A stretch of 5,291 nt of DNA from an uncultured Clostridia bacterium. Lineage in GTDB: Bacteria > Bacillota > Clostridia > Oscillospirales > Acutalibacteraceae. The notes under the pieces were generated by a model. The model was not told the origin of the DNA. It searched no databases and saw nothing but the letters and a program-made list of their open reading frames with translations. Positions 1 through 5,291 of this stretch are shown here, one piece after another (within the stretch, counting starts at the first letter, position 1; every line of letters starts with the position of its first letter). The DNA lies in assembly GCA_946186725.1 (NCBI GenBank), contig CAMHOI010000076.1:1-5291 (forward strand), given 5' to 3'. The position numbers and the translations under genes are program-made.

Positions 1-510
1 GTCGTTGGCGTTGCGGCGGTATCCCCGCTTGTGCAGGCCCTCCCCGGAAGCGTCGATGGTCAGCGTGGCACGATCCTTGAGCAGGGAGACGGTGACCGGA
101 TAAGGGGCCCCCGTCTCGGGCAGGCGCTCCATCCCGCAGGCGCCGCCAAGACGGGCGGCGATCGCCTTTTTGACGATGGCCTGGCAGTCCGGCACGCTGT
201 GCAGGGCGGAATTGAGCGACCACCCCTTGACGGGGAAGGCGCCCTCGCGGGGAATATAGTCCTCCCAGGGCAGGGCCTTCACCCCGTCGAAGAGCTCGGT
301 GAAGGTGGTCGCGGGGAAAGCGCCCACCACCACGCGGATCCGCTCGGCAAAGCGGGAGCGGATGTTGGCACGGGCGAGGAGCGCCTCGTCCCCCTCGAAA
401 TACACGCAGCCGTTCTCGGCGGTCACCGCCCCGGCGCCCATATCCTTCAATTCGTCCGCGACCGGCTTTTCCAATCCGAAAAGGCAGGGCGCCGCCATAC
501 GCAGTTTCAT
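1..510 (-). CDS. THUMP-domain class I SAM-dependent rRNA methyltransferase (RlmL/YpsC family), N-terminal part
   Basis: These are the first 170 residues; the 3' end lies beyond the left edge. Family knowledge: RlmL/YpsC enzymes make N2-methylguanosine in 23S rRNA, using an N-terminal ferredoxin-like plus THUMP RNA-binding region followed by a Rossmann methyltransferase domain. Seen here: an opening like the family (APCLFGLEKPVADELKDMGA, residues 7-26), a strand with GCVYFEGD (34-41), the THUMP region at about 60-155, and the diagnostic motif TIDASGEGLHKRGYR (151-165), which directly precedes the catalytic domain. The catalytic domain itself is outside the window, so the SAM motif and NPPY cannot be checked. 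I chose the ATG at 510 because GTGAGG (519-524) sits 8 bases upstream. An in-frame ATG at 534 has a poorer site and overlaps the putative -10 box. The gene diverges from the GH94-like gene. The family call is firm; the exact target nucleotide is not. Confidence 0.88.
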   Translation of the reverse strand, partial: MKLRMAAPCLFGLEKPVADELKDMGAGAVTAENGCVYFEGDEALLARANIRSRFAERIRVVVGAFPATTFTELFDGVKALPWEDYIPREGAFPVKGWSLNSALHSVPDCQAIVKKAIAARLGGACGMERLPETGAPYPVTVSLLKDRATLTIDASGEGLHKRGYRRNAND

Positions 511-532
511 GCTTTCGACCTCACTTTGCTCC

Positions 533-561
533 ATTGTATCATATTCTCCGCCAAATGAAAA
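533..561 (-). promoter_or_regulatory. Putative sigma-A promoter of the rRNA methyltransferase gene
   Basis: On the minus strand, TTTTCA (556-561, 4 of 6 matches to the -35 consensus) is followed by a 17-base spacer and TACAAT (533-538, 5 of 6 matches to the -10). Transcription would start near 526. That leaves a leader of about 15 bases holding the GTGAGG ribosome site and favours the ATG at 510 over the one at 534. This is pattern-based; the -35 is only moderate. Confidence 0.55.
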
Positions 562-563
562 GA

Positions 564-588
564 GGCGGGTTTGTGTTGACAGCCCGCC
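564..588. promoter_or_regulatory. Inverted repeat over the -35 box, possible operator
   Basis: GGCGGG (564-569) is mirrored by CCCGCC (583-588) across a 13-base centre that contains the TTGACA -35 box of the GH94-like gene. The centre also has an imperfect TGT/ACA pair. The direct repeat CCGCCAAA occurs at 548-555 and 584-591, one copy in each promoter spacer. A repressor bound here could control the phosphorylase gene or both divergent promoters. No known binding motif is recognised, and GC-rich repeats of this size can arise by chance. Confidence 0.35.
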
Positions 589-604
589 AAAAGGCAGGTA
601 CAAT
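576..604 (+). promoter_or_regulatory. Strong sigma-A promoter of the GH94-like gene
   Basis: A perfect TTGACA -35 (576-581), an optimal 17-base spacer and TACAAT -10 (599-604, 5 of 6) are seen directly. Predicted transcription start is about 611, giving a leader of roughly 24 bases before the TTG start codon. The -35 box lies inside the inverted repeat at 564-588. Confidence 0.8.
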
Positions 605-620
605 ACAGAGGAGATCTCTT

Positions 621-627
621 AGGGGGG
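621..627 (+). promoter_or_regulatory. Ribosome binding site that fixes a TTG start
   Basis: AGGGGGG ends 7 bases before the TTG at 635. The next in-frame ATG (codon 10) has no comparable purine run upstream. This site, together with the promoter position, supports TTG initiation. Confidence 0.7.
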
Positions 628-634
628 AATCACC

Positions 635-3184
635 TTGTTAGAACAAAAGCTGAAACGTCTGATGACCGAGATCGACCGCGTGCTGTCCCGGCCGGGCCCC
701 GAAAGCCGACTGCCGGGCGACGCCTTCTTTCTCAAAAACGGCGACGTGCTCTGCCTGCCCCGCAAGAGCGGCGTCTCCCGCTATCCTTATTCCGCCGGCG
801 GGCTCAATATGTGGGCCTACTCCAACGGCGTCATACACGCCATCGAGGGCACCTTCAACGTCTTTCGTCCCGTCCACCACGAGAACGAATCCTCGGTGCA
901 GTTCTTCGCCGGGCTGCCCCTGGAGGACGGCACCTTCTTCCCCGTGCCCGTGCTGGGCGGGGGCAAGCCGGTCTTCGCGCCCTTCGCGATCCGGCATTAT
1001 CTGGTCTACTCTCTCGCCGCCGCCTACTACGTCGCCGACACCGACCGAGCGACCTTCGTGGTGCGGGCGGATATGTCCCGCGACAAGGAGATGCGCTTCT
1101 CCTTCGGCTGTCTGAACAAGACCGACCGGCCTCTCGCATTCGCCTATACCGCCTACTTTGAGGCGCTGCTCAAGAACGGCATCACCGACGATATGTGGTC
1201 GGTCAACCAGCGCACGGGCGCCTGCCGCGGCGAGGGCCGCTTCCTGCTGACCCGCAACAAGCCCGGCGATACCCACGCCATGGGCATTAGCCGCGCCGTT
1301 TCGGGCGCCGAGACGGGCGAGAGCTATCGCACCGCCGCCCGCCCCGACTATCTGGTCTATCAGGATCGCGGCACCGCCAACGCCGAGTGCCTTCGCACCG
1401 GCCGGATGGAGGCCTCCACCGACCGGGTGAGCAAGCTGCTGACCCCCGTCGCCGCCGAGATCCTCCACCTCACCGTCGCCCCCGGCGCCTTCGGGCGGGT
1501 GGACACCGTCTGCCGCCTGAGCGACGACCCGGCGAAGGAAGACGCCCTCTTCCCCGCCGTCATCGACCCCGCCGCCATCGACGAGAGCGTCGCCGCCTTC
1601 CGCGCGTCGGAGCAAAAGCGACTGGGCGCCCTGACCATGACCTTCGGCGCCATCCGTGACGGTCGGGTCGACCGCGCCGTGCTCGGCCGCTTCCTCCTCT
1701 GCCTGCAAAAGCAGGTGGACTTCTGCGCCATGGGCAAGAATTACGTCGAGGACCGCATCGGCATCCGCGACGTCTTCCAGCAGCTGGAGCAGGCCCTGCT
1801 CTGGGATCCCGCCCAGGCGAGGGAGAAGATCCTGCGCGCCATCGGCTACATCGACGTCAGCGGGCGGGCGCCGCGGCAGTTCTCCATCGTGGACGACCGC
1901 TCCCACGCCCCCACCAGGATGGATCTGGACGCCTACATCGACCAGGGCAACTGGATCATTTCCACCCTCCACTCCTACCTCGCCGCCACGGGCGACTTTT
2001 CCCTGCTCGACGAGCGGGCGGGCTACTTTGAGATCGTGGAGGAGCGCAGCAACAAGATCCGCTTCTCCGAGCAGGAGGACACCGTCCTCGACCACCTTAT
2101 CCGGGTGGCGGACTACCTGGACGCCAACGTCGACCGGGAGGACGGCACCCACTGCCTGCGCGCGCTCAAGGGGGACTGGAACGACGCCATGGACGCCCTG
2201 GGCGCCACCGAGGATGAGGGCAAGCGCTTCGGCACCGGCGTGTCGGTGATGGCCTCCCTGCACTTCTACCAGAACCTCAAGGAGCTCGCCGACGTGCTGG
2301 ACGCGGTGGGCCGCTATCCCGAAAAGGCCGCCCGCTACCGCGCCGTGCGGGAGGAGCTCGCCGAGGGGCTGAGCCGCTTCGCCGTCCAGCGCAATGACAA
2401 GGGCGAGATCCGGCTCGTCCACGGCTGGGGCGACCACCGCAAGTACCTGGTCGGCTCCTTCTGCGACTCCGACGGAGTGGACCGCATCAGCTTCGCGCCC
2501 TACGCCTTTTGGGCGACGAGCGGGATGATCGAGCGCGATCCCTCCCTGCGGGAGGTCATTCGCCGCGATCTGATGAAGCTGGACTCTCCCTACGGCTTGA
2601 TGACCAACGATCCGCCCTTCACCGCCGCCTCCACGGGGGTGGGCCGGATCGTTCGCACCCTGCCCGGCTCGGCGGAGAACGCCTGCGCCTACACCCACGC
2701 GAGTATGTTCAGCGTGGCGGCGCTCTTCCGCATCGGCGATTTTGAGGAGGCCTGGCGCCAGCTGGAGAAGACCCTCACCATCACCCAGCCCGCGCCCTCC
2801 AAGACCCCCTTCGTGATGTCCAACTCCTACTGCAACAATCCCGCCGAGGGACTCAACGGGCAGTCGGCCATCGACTGGTACACCGGCACAGGCACCGTCA
2901 TGCTCAAGAATTTCGTGCGGGGCGTGTTCGGCGTCCTGCCCACCCTCGACGGAATACGCCTGACGCCCGCCGCCGCCATGCCCGCCGACGAGGCGGAGAT
3001 CACCCTCCCCCTCAAGGGGAAGACCCTCCGTCTGACCTACCGGGGCAAGGGAGAGCAGGCCCGCCGCTTCTTCGTCAACGGCGAGGAGAGGCGCGCCGAC
3101 CCCGATCCCGTCTCCGGCGCGCCGACCCTCTTCCTGCCCAACGACGCGCTCACCGGGGTCACGGAGATCCTCGTGACCGACTGA
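635..3184 (+). CDS. GH94-like glycoside phosphorylase (cellobiose phosphorylase-related)
   Basis: The 849-residue product, complete and without a signal peptide, is probably cytoplasmic. GH94 enzymes cleave beta-linked di- or oligosaccharides with phosphate, inverting the anomeric carbon, to give sugar 1-phosphate. The layout fits: an N-terminal beta-sandwich (about 30-300, with WAYSNGVIHAIEGTFNVF at 60-77), a helical linker, an (alpha/alpha)6 barrel (about 340-770) and a short C-terminal beta domain. Family motifs seen are RIGIRD (374-379, sugar-binding Arg and Asp), DQGNW (436-440, where most relatives have an SDDxLW-like motif), KGDWNDAMD (512-520, expected to hold the general-acid Asp), ENACAYTHASMF (681-692) and WYTGTGT (748-754); in known structures, His and Thr/Gly from the last two regions contact phosphate. 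The start is TTG. The gene stands alone between its own promoter and a terminator, with no transporter beside it. The substrate cannot be read from the sequence; a related glycosidase role is less likely. Confidence 0.85.
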   Translation: MLEQKLKRLMTEIDRVLSRPGPESRLPGDAFFLKNGDVLCLPRKSGVSRYPYSAGGLNMWAYSNGVIHAIEGTFNVFRPVHHENESSVQFFAGLPLEDGTFFPVPVLGGGKPVFAPFAIRHYLVYSLAAAYYVADTDRATFVVRADMSRDKEMRFSFGCLNKTDRPLAFAYTAYFEALLKNGITDDMWSVNQRTGACRGEGRFLLTRNKPGDTHAMGISRAVSGAETGESYRTAARPDYLVYQDRGTANAECLRTGRMEASTDRVSKLLTPVAAEILHLTVAPGAFGRVDTVCRLSDDPAKEDALFPAVIDPAAIDESVAAFRASEQKRLGALTMTFGAIRDGRVDRAVLGRFLLCLQKQVDFCAMGKNYVEDRIGIRDVFQQLEQALLWDPAQAREKILRAIGYIDVSGRAPRQFSIVDDRSHAPTRMDLDAYIDQGNWIISTLHSYLAATGDFSLLDERAGYFEIVEERSNKIRFSEQEDTVLDHLIRVADYLDANVDREDGTHCLRALKGDWNDAMDALGATEDEGKRFGTGVSVMASLHFYQNLKELADVLDAVGRYPEKAARYRAVREELAEGLSRFAVQRNDKGEIRLVHGWGDHRKYLVGSFCDSDGVDRISFAPYAFWATSGMIERDPSLREVIRRDLMKLDSPYGLMTNDPPFTAASTGVGRIVRTLPGSAENACAYTHASMFSVAALFRIGDFEEAWRQLEKTLTITQPAPSKTPFVMSNSYCNNPAEGLNGQSAIDWYTGTGTVMLKNFVRGVFGVLPTLDGIRLTPAAAMPADEAEITLPLKGKTLRLTYRGKGEQARRFFVNGEERRADPDPVSGAPTLFLPNDALTGVTEILVTD

Positions 3185-3198
3185 ATACGGACGTAAAA

Positions 3199-3233
3199 AA
3201 AACAAGCGCCTTTGTCAAAAAGGCGCTTGTTTT
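3199..3233. terminator. Bidirectional intrinsic terminator between convergent genes
   Basis: A perfect 15-base inverted repeat (3199-3213 and 3219-3233; core AAGCGCCTTT) closes a 5-base loop, GTCAA. The A-run before it (3194-3202) supplies the U-tract for minus-strand transcripts, and the TTTT at 3230-3233 serves plus-strand transcripts. It lies 14 bases after the GH94-like stop and 10 bases beyond the stop of the small membrane protein gene, so it can end both. Confidence 0.88.
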
Positions 3234-3243
3234 CGTTGGGGTG

Positions 3244-3465
3244 TTATTCCTCAGTTTCCTCCGCGGGCTCCTCGCCGGTCTTTTCCAGAGGACACTCGTC
3301 GCAGTTCTCCTGCTTGCAGTCCTCACAGCCGAACTCGAAGCTCTCTCCCGCGGTCGCCAGCCGCTTCTTGTAGACGAAGCGGTAGATCGCGTAGGCCGCG
3401 CCCGCAAGGGCAAGCACGACGGCAACGACGATGCCGATGATGGTGAACACGTTGGTCTTTTTCAT
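3244..3465 (-). CDS. Small single-pass membrane protein with four-cysteine cluster, unknown function
   Basis: The product has 73 residues and I do not recognise the family. Residues 1-4 are polar/basic, 7-30 form one hydrophobic transmembrane helix, and YRFVYKKR (28-35) is strongly basic, which suggests that the C-terminus faces the cytoplasm (positive-inside rule, inference). The tail carries Cys47, Cys50, Cys55 and Cys58 as C-x2-C-x4-C-x2-C in an acidic setting, then an acidic end (EKTGEEPAEETEE). Such a pattern could bind zinc or iron, but nothing here proves it. The ATG is set by GGGAGGG (3474-3480) 8 bases upstream and by a promoter just before that. Longer in-frame extensions start upstream of this promoter and inside citrate synthase. 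It lies downstream of citrate synthase on the same strand and probably shares read-through transcription. Small cysteine-rich proteins linked to FeoB are a loose analogy, not an assignment. Confidence 0.8.
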   Translation of the reverse strand: MKKTNVFTIIGIVVAVVLALAGAAYAIYRFVYKKRLATAGESFEFGCEDCKQENCDECPLEKTGEEPAEETEE

Positions 3466-3473
3466 ATCGCATA

Positions 3474-3480
3474 CCCTCCC
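3474..3480 (-). promoter_or_regulatory. Ribosome binding site of the small membrane protein gene
   Basis: On the minus strand GGGAGGG lies 8 bases before the ATG at 3465. It decides between this start and longer in-frame readings that would extend into citrate synthase. Confidence 0.75.
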
Positions 3481-3496
3481 GTTGCTTTCTGATTCC

Positions 3497-3525
3497 ATGA
3501 TAACGGATTGTTTCGCTTTTGTCAA
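3497..3525 (-). promoter_or_regulatory. Strong sigma-A promoter of the small membrane protein gene
   Basis: On the minus strand a perfect TTGACA (3520-3525), a 17-base spacer and TATCAT (3497-3502, 5 of 6 matches) are seen. Transcription should begin near 3490, giving a leader of about 25 bases with the GGGAGGG ribosome site. It sits in the 94-base gap after the citrate synthase stop, so the small gene can be expressed independently of citrate synthase. Confidence 0.8.
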
Positions 3526-3559
3526 CCGCAGAAATCCGTTCCCGCGGCATTTTTCGACC

Positions 3560-4933
3560 TCACTCGCCTCTCTCCTCCATCGCGCGGTAGGCGCGCCGCG
3601 GCTGCACGGGCTGATAGGCGGGGCGGATGATCTTGCCCGCGTTGATGAGCTCCTCCAGCCGGTGAGCGCTCCACCCGGCGATGCGGGAGACGGCAAACAG
3701 GGGCGTAAACAGCTCCTCGGGCAGGCCGAGCATCTCGTACACCAGCCCGCTGTAGAAGTCGACGTTGGCGCTGACGCCCTTGTAGATGGTGCGCTGACGT
3801 CCGATCCTCTCGGGGGCGATCCGCTCCACCCGGTCGTAGAGCAAAAACTCCTCATGCAGACCCTTTTCGCGGGAGAGCATCTCCACGAACCGTTTGAGCA
3901 CGCGGGCACGGGGATCGGAAAGAGAATACACCGCGTGTCCGATACCGTAGATCAGCCCGCTTCCGTCAAACGCCTCTTTCTTCAGAATACGGTCGAGATA
4001 GGCGGCCAGCTCCTCCTCGTCGTTCCAGTCCCGCACGTTTTTCTTGATGTCGGCAAACATATTCCGCACCTTGATGTTGGCGCCGCCGTGCTTGGGCCCC
4101 TTCAGCGAGCCGAGCGCCGCCGCGATGGCGGAATAGGTATCGGTGCCCGAGGAGGTGACCACGTGGGTGGTGAACGTGGAGTTGTTGCCGCCCCCGTGCT
4201 CGGCGTGCAGCAGCAAGCACAAATCGAGCAGCCGCGCCTCCAGACGGGTATAGGCGCCGTCCGCGCGCAGCATGTGCAGCAGGTTTTCGGCGGTGGACAG
4301 CCCCTCGCAGGGGTCATTGATGAAGAAGCGGCTGGAGTCCTGCAAATAGTAGTCGCAGGCGTGATAGCTGTAGACCGCAAGCATGGGGAACATGGCGATC
4401 AGCTGGATGGCCTGCCGCAGGACGTTGGGCACCGAAATGTCGTCGGGGTTGTTGTCGTAGGAGTAGAGGGTCAGCACGCTGCGCGCCAGCGAGTTCATCA
4501 TATCCCGGCTGGGCGCCTTCATGATGATGTCCCGCACGAAGGAGCCGGGCAGAGAGCGGTAGCTGTCCAGCACCCGGCAAAAGTCCGTCAGTTCCCGCCG
4601 CGTGGGCAGCTCGGCAAAGAGCAGAAGGTAAACGATCTCCTCATAACCGAAGCGGTCGTCTCGGACCAATCCTTCCACCAGGTCCTCCACGTCGTAGCCG
4701 CGGTAGTACAGCTTGCCGTGGCAGGGGCGTTCCTCCCCGCCCACGACGTCCTTGGCGTGGATCTCGGAGATCTCTGTCAGCCCGGTCAAAACACCCTTGC
4801 CGTTCAGGTCGCGCAGCCCCCGGTTGACGCGGTACTGCCGGTAGAGAGAGGGTTCGATGACCGAGCGCTCCTCGCATAAGGCGGACAGCGCCAGGATCTC
4901 GGGCGTCAGTTCTGCGTAATCTCGTTTGGCCAT
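3560..4933 (-). CDS. gltA: Citrate synthase (Si-type, citrate/2-methylcitrate synthase family)
   Basis: This cytoplasmic enzyme condenses acetyl-CoA with oxaloacetate to citrate, the entry to 2-oxoglutarate and glutamate synthesis in anaerobes. The product is complete at 457 residues, somewhat longer than the roughly 430 of E. coli GltA. The whole active site is present by comparison with the pig enzyme: His246 in HAEHGGGN (oxaloacetate-binding His238), His282 in GPKHGGAN (His274), His333 in GIGHAVYSLSDPR (His320), Arg342 in the same signature (Arg329), Asp392 in NVDFYSG (Asp375), and Arg417 in AVSRIAG. The start is certain: AAAGGAGG (4941-4948) lies 7 bases before the ATG. No terminator follows, so the transcript probably runs into the small membrane protein gene. 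No other TCA-cycle gene is visible. 2-Methylcitrate synthase activity cannot be excluded from sequence alone, but no propionate genes are adjacent. It is not related to the Re-type citrate synthase found in some clostridia. Confidence 0.95.
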   Translation of the reverse strand: MAKRDYAELTPEILALSALCEERSVIEPSLYRQYRVNRGLRDLNGKGVLTGLTEISEIHAKDVVGGEERPCHGKLYYRGYDVEDLVEGLVRDDRFGYEEIVYLLLFAELPTRRELTDFCRVLDSYRSLPGSFVRDIIMKAPSRDMMNSLARSVLTLYSYDNNPDDISVPNVLRQAIQLIAMFPMLAVYSYHACDYYLQDSSRFFINDPCEGLSTAENLLHMLRADGAYTRLEARLLDLCLLLHAEHGGGNNSTFTTHVVTSSGTDTYSAIAAALGSLKGPKHGGANIKVRNMFADIKKNVRDWNDEEELAAYLDRILKKEAFDGSGLIYGIGHAVYSLSDPRARVLKRFVEMLSREKGLHEEFLLYDRVERIAPERIGRQRTIYKGVSANVDFYSGLVYEMLGLPEELFTPLFAVSRIAGWSAHRLEELINAGKIIRPAYQPVQPRRAYRAMEERGE

Positions 4934-4962
4934 GATCGGGCCTCCTTTCCCAACAGTGGTTC

Positions 4963-4974
4963 TACATTAATGTA
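4963..4974. promoter_or_regulatory. 12-base perfect palindrome, putative operator of citrate synthase
   Basis: TACATTAATGTA reads the same on both strands. It begins at the candidate -10 box of the citrate synthase promoter and extends towards the start site, where a bound repressor would block RNA polymerase. It lies 30 bases upstream of the ATG. No regulator family is recognised. A palindrome of this length is unlikely, though not impossible, by chance in a short AT-richer gap. Confidence 0.4.
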
Positions 4975-4977
4975 ACA
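4969..4977 (-). promoter_or_regulatory. Candidate extended -10 promoter of citrate synthase
   Basis: On the minus strand TGTTACATT fits the extended -10 form TGn followed by a hexamer matching TATAAT at 4 of 6 positions. There is no good -35 box at the proper distance. Start of transcription would be near 4962, with a leader of about 28 bases containing AAAGGAGG. A promoter is expected here because a terminator separates this gene from the upstream oxidase. Confidence 0.4.
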
Positions 4978-5018
4978 CGAAAAGTTGTCCGTCGTGTGTC
5001 GAAACTGTAAACTCGCAT

Positions 5019-5055
5019 AAAAAACAGCGCCCTTTTTCGCTCGAAAAAGGGCGCT
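5019..5055 (-). terminator. Intrinsic terminator of the FAD-linked oxidase gene
   Basis: Two perfect 14-base arms (5026-5039 and 5042-5055, AGCGCCCTTTTTCG type) form a stem that, allowing a minimal loop, has 13 pairs and a GCTC-type tetraloop. On the minus strand it is followed by G and six T (5019-5024). It begins 13 bases after the oxidase stop. Its AAAACA-GCGCC base resembles the terminator at 3199-3233. It isolates citrate synthase from the upstream gene. Confidence 0.9.
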
Positions 5056-5068
5056 TTTCGTCAAACGG

Positions 5069-5291
5069 TCAGAACAGCTTGCCGGGGTTGAGAATGTCGT
5101 TGGGGTCGAAGGCGGCCTTGATTCCTTTCATGATGGCGAGGGTGGTGTCGCCCAGCGCGTGCTGCATATAGCCCTTCTTGGCGAAGCCGATGCCGTGCTC
5201 GCCCGAGACCATGCCGCGCAGCTCCTCCGCGCGCGCGTACATCCGCCGGAAGGCCTCCGCCAGCAGACGCCGCCAATCCTCCTCACCATAC
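5069..5291 (-). CDS. FAD-linked 2-hydroxyacid oxidase/dehydrogenase (GlcD/D-lactate dehydrogenase type), C-terminal end
   Basis: The last 73 residues and the TGA stop (5069-5071) are present; the rest lies beyond the right edge, and no start codon is in the window. Seen: the motif GMVSGEHGIGFAKKGYM (residues 26-42 of the fragment), which is the flavin-proximal signature of the vanillyl-alcohol-oxidase-type C-terminal domain, and the family's typical ending FDPNDILNPGKLF (61-73). Family knowledge: these flavoproteins oxidise glycolate, D-lactate or related 2-hydroxyacids, and in anaerobic Clostridia some work with electron-transfer flavoproteins in bifurcating lactate dehydrogenases. Whether EtfA/EtfB genes lie upstream cannot be seen. 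A strong terminator follows at once, so the gene is the last of its transcript. Family assignment is firm; the substrate is unknown. Confidence 0.9.
   Translation of the reverse strand, partial: YGEEDWRRLLAEAFRRMYARAEELRGMVSGEHGIGFAKKGYMQHALGDTTLAIMKGIKAAFDPNDILNPGKLF

Noticed and set aside
513..525. 13-base sequence TTTCGACCTCACT also found at 3552-3564
   Set aside because: One identical 13-mer pair is near chance expectation for a window of this size. One copy is the methyltransferase ribosome site and the other overlaps the citrate synthase stop, so no common function is needed.
511..534. Alternative ATG at 534 adding 8 residues to the rRNA methyltransferase
   Set aside because: It overlaps the putative -10 box and has a badly spaced ribosome site; the ATG at 510 has GTGAGG 8 bases upstream, and the family's usual N-terminus begins there.
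638..3205. An 855-codon open frame antisense to the phosphorylase gene
   Set aside because: It is in exact codon register with the sense gene, so it would be closed only by sense codons TTA, CTA or TCA. These are avoided in this GC-rich gene; the only one is TTA at codon 2. The translation is low in complexity (rich in G, V, A, H, D) and matches no family, while the sense strand carries GH94 motifs.
3323..3550. A 75-codon minus-strand frame starting just after the citrate synthase stop, with AGTGAGGTCG before its ATG
   Set aside because: It starts upstream of the mapped TTGACA/TATCAT promoter, overlaps the small membrane protein in another frame, and its product is an arginine-rich shadow with no domain.
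3466..3909. Longer in-frame reading (up to 221 residues) of the small membrane protein
   Set aside because: The extension lies within the citrate synthase coding sequence in another frame, lacks a protein-like composition, and starts before the gene's own promoter and ribosome site.
3431..4879. A 482-codon open frame antisense to citrate synthase
   Set aside because: Same codon-register effect: it ends exactly where citrate synthase uses TTA for Leu19. The sense strand has the complete citrate synthase active site, and the antisense product shows no recognisable domain.

Overview
The window looks like chromosomal DNA from a GC-rich anaerobic member of the Clostridia (Oscillospiraceae/Ruminococcaceae type). 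The basis is strong GC bias in codons, strong purine-rich Shine-Dalgarno sites, sigma-A type promoters, compact A/T-flanked terminators, and protein variants common in gut Clostridia. This placement is an inference, because no taxonomic marker is present.

Five protein genes fill almost all of the sequence. From left to right: (1) the N-terminal 170 residues of a THUMP-type rRNA methyltransferase (RlmL/YpsC family), minus strand, cut by the left edge; (2) a complete 849-residue GH94-like glycoside phosphorylase, plus strand, starting at TTG; (3) a 73-residue cysteine-rich single-pass membrane protein, minus strand; (4) a complete 457-residue citrate synthase, minus strand; (5) the last 73 residues of a GlcD-type FAD-linked 2-hydroxyacid oxidase/dehydrogenase, minus strand, cut by the right edge.

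The transcription layout is easy to read. Genes 1 and 2 diverge from a short region with two back-to-back promoters and a GGCGGG/CCCGCC inverted repeat over one -35 box. Genes 2 and 3 converge on a bidirectional hairpin terminator at about 3199-3233. Gene 3 has its own near-consensus promoter just after the citrate synthase stop. No terminator separates it from citrate synthase, so it probably also receives read-through. A hairpin at 5026-5055 ends the oxidase transcript. The 136-base gap between oxidase and citrate synthase also holds a candidate extended -10 promoter overlapped by a 12-base perfect palindrome.

The genes do not form one evident pathway. Citrate synthase (acetyl-CoA plus oxaloacetate, glutamate biosynthesis in anaerobes) and a hydroxyacid oxidase are both central carbon metabolism. 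The phosphorylase would release a sugar 1-phosphate from an imported disaccharide or oligosaccharide. The methyltransferase is housekeeping. I found no mobile element, CRISPR array, tRNA, rRNA or toxin-antitoxin pair, and no convincing undescribed multi-gene system. The items most worth a second look are the uncharacterised cysteine-rich membrane protein behind citrate synthase, the unknown specificity of the GH94-like enzyme, and the two putative operators.
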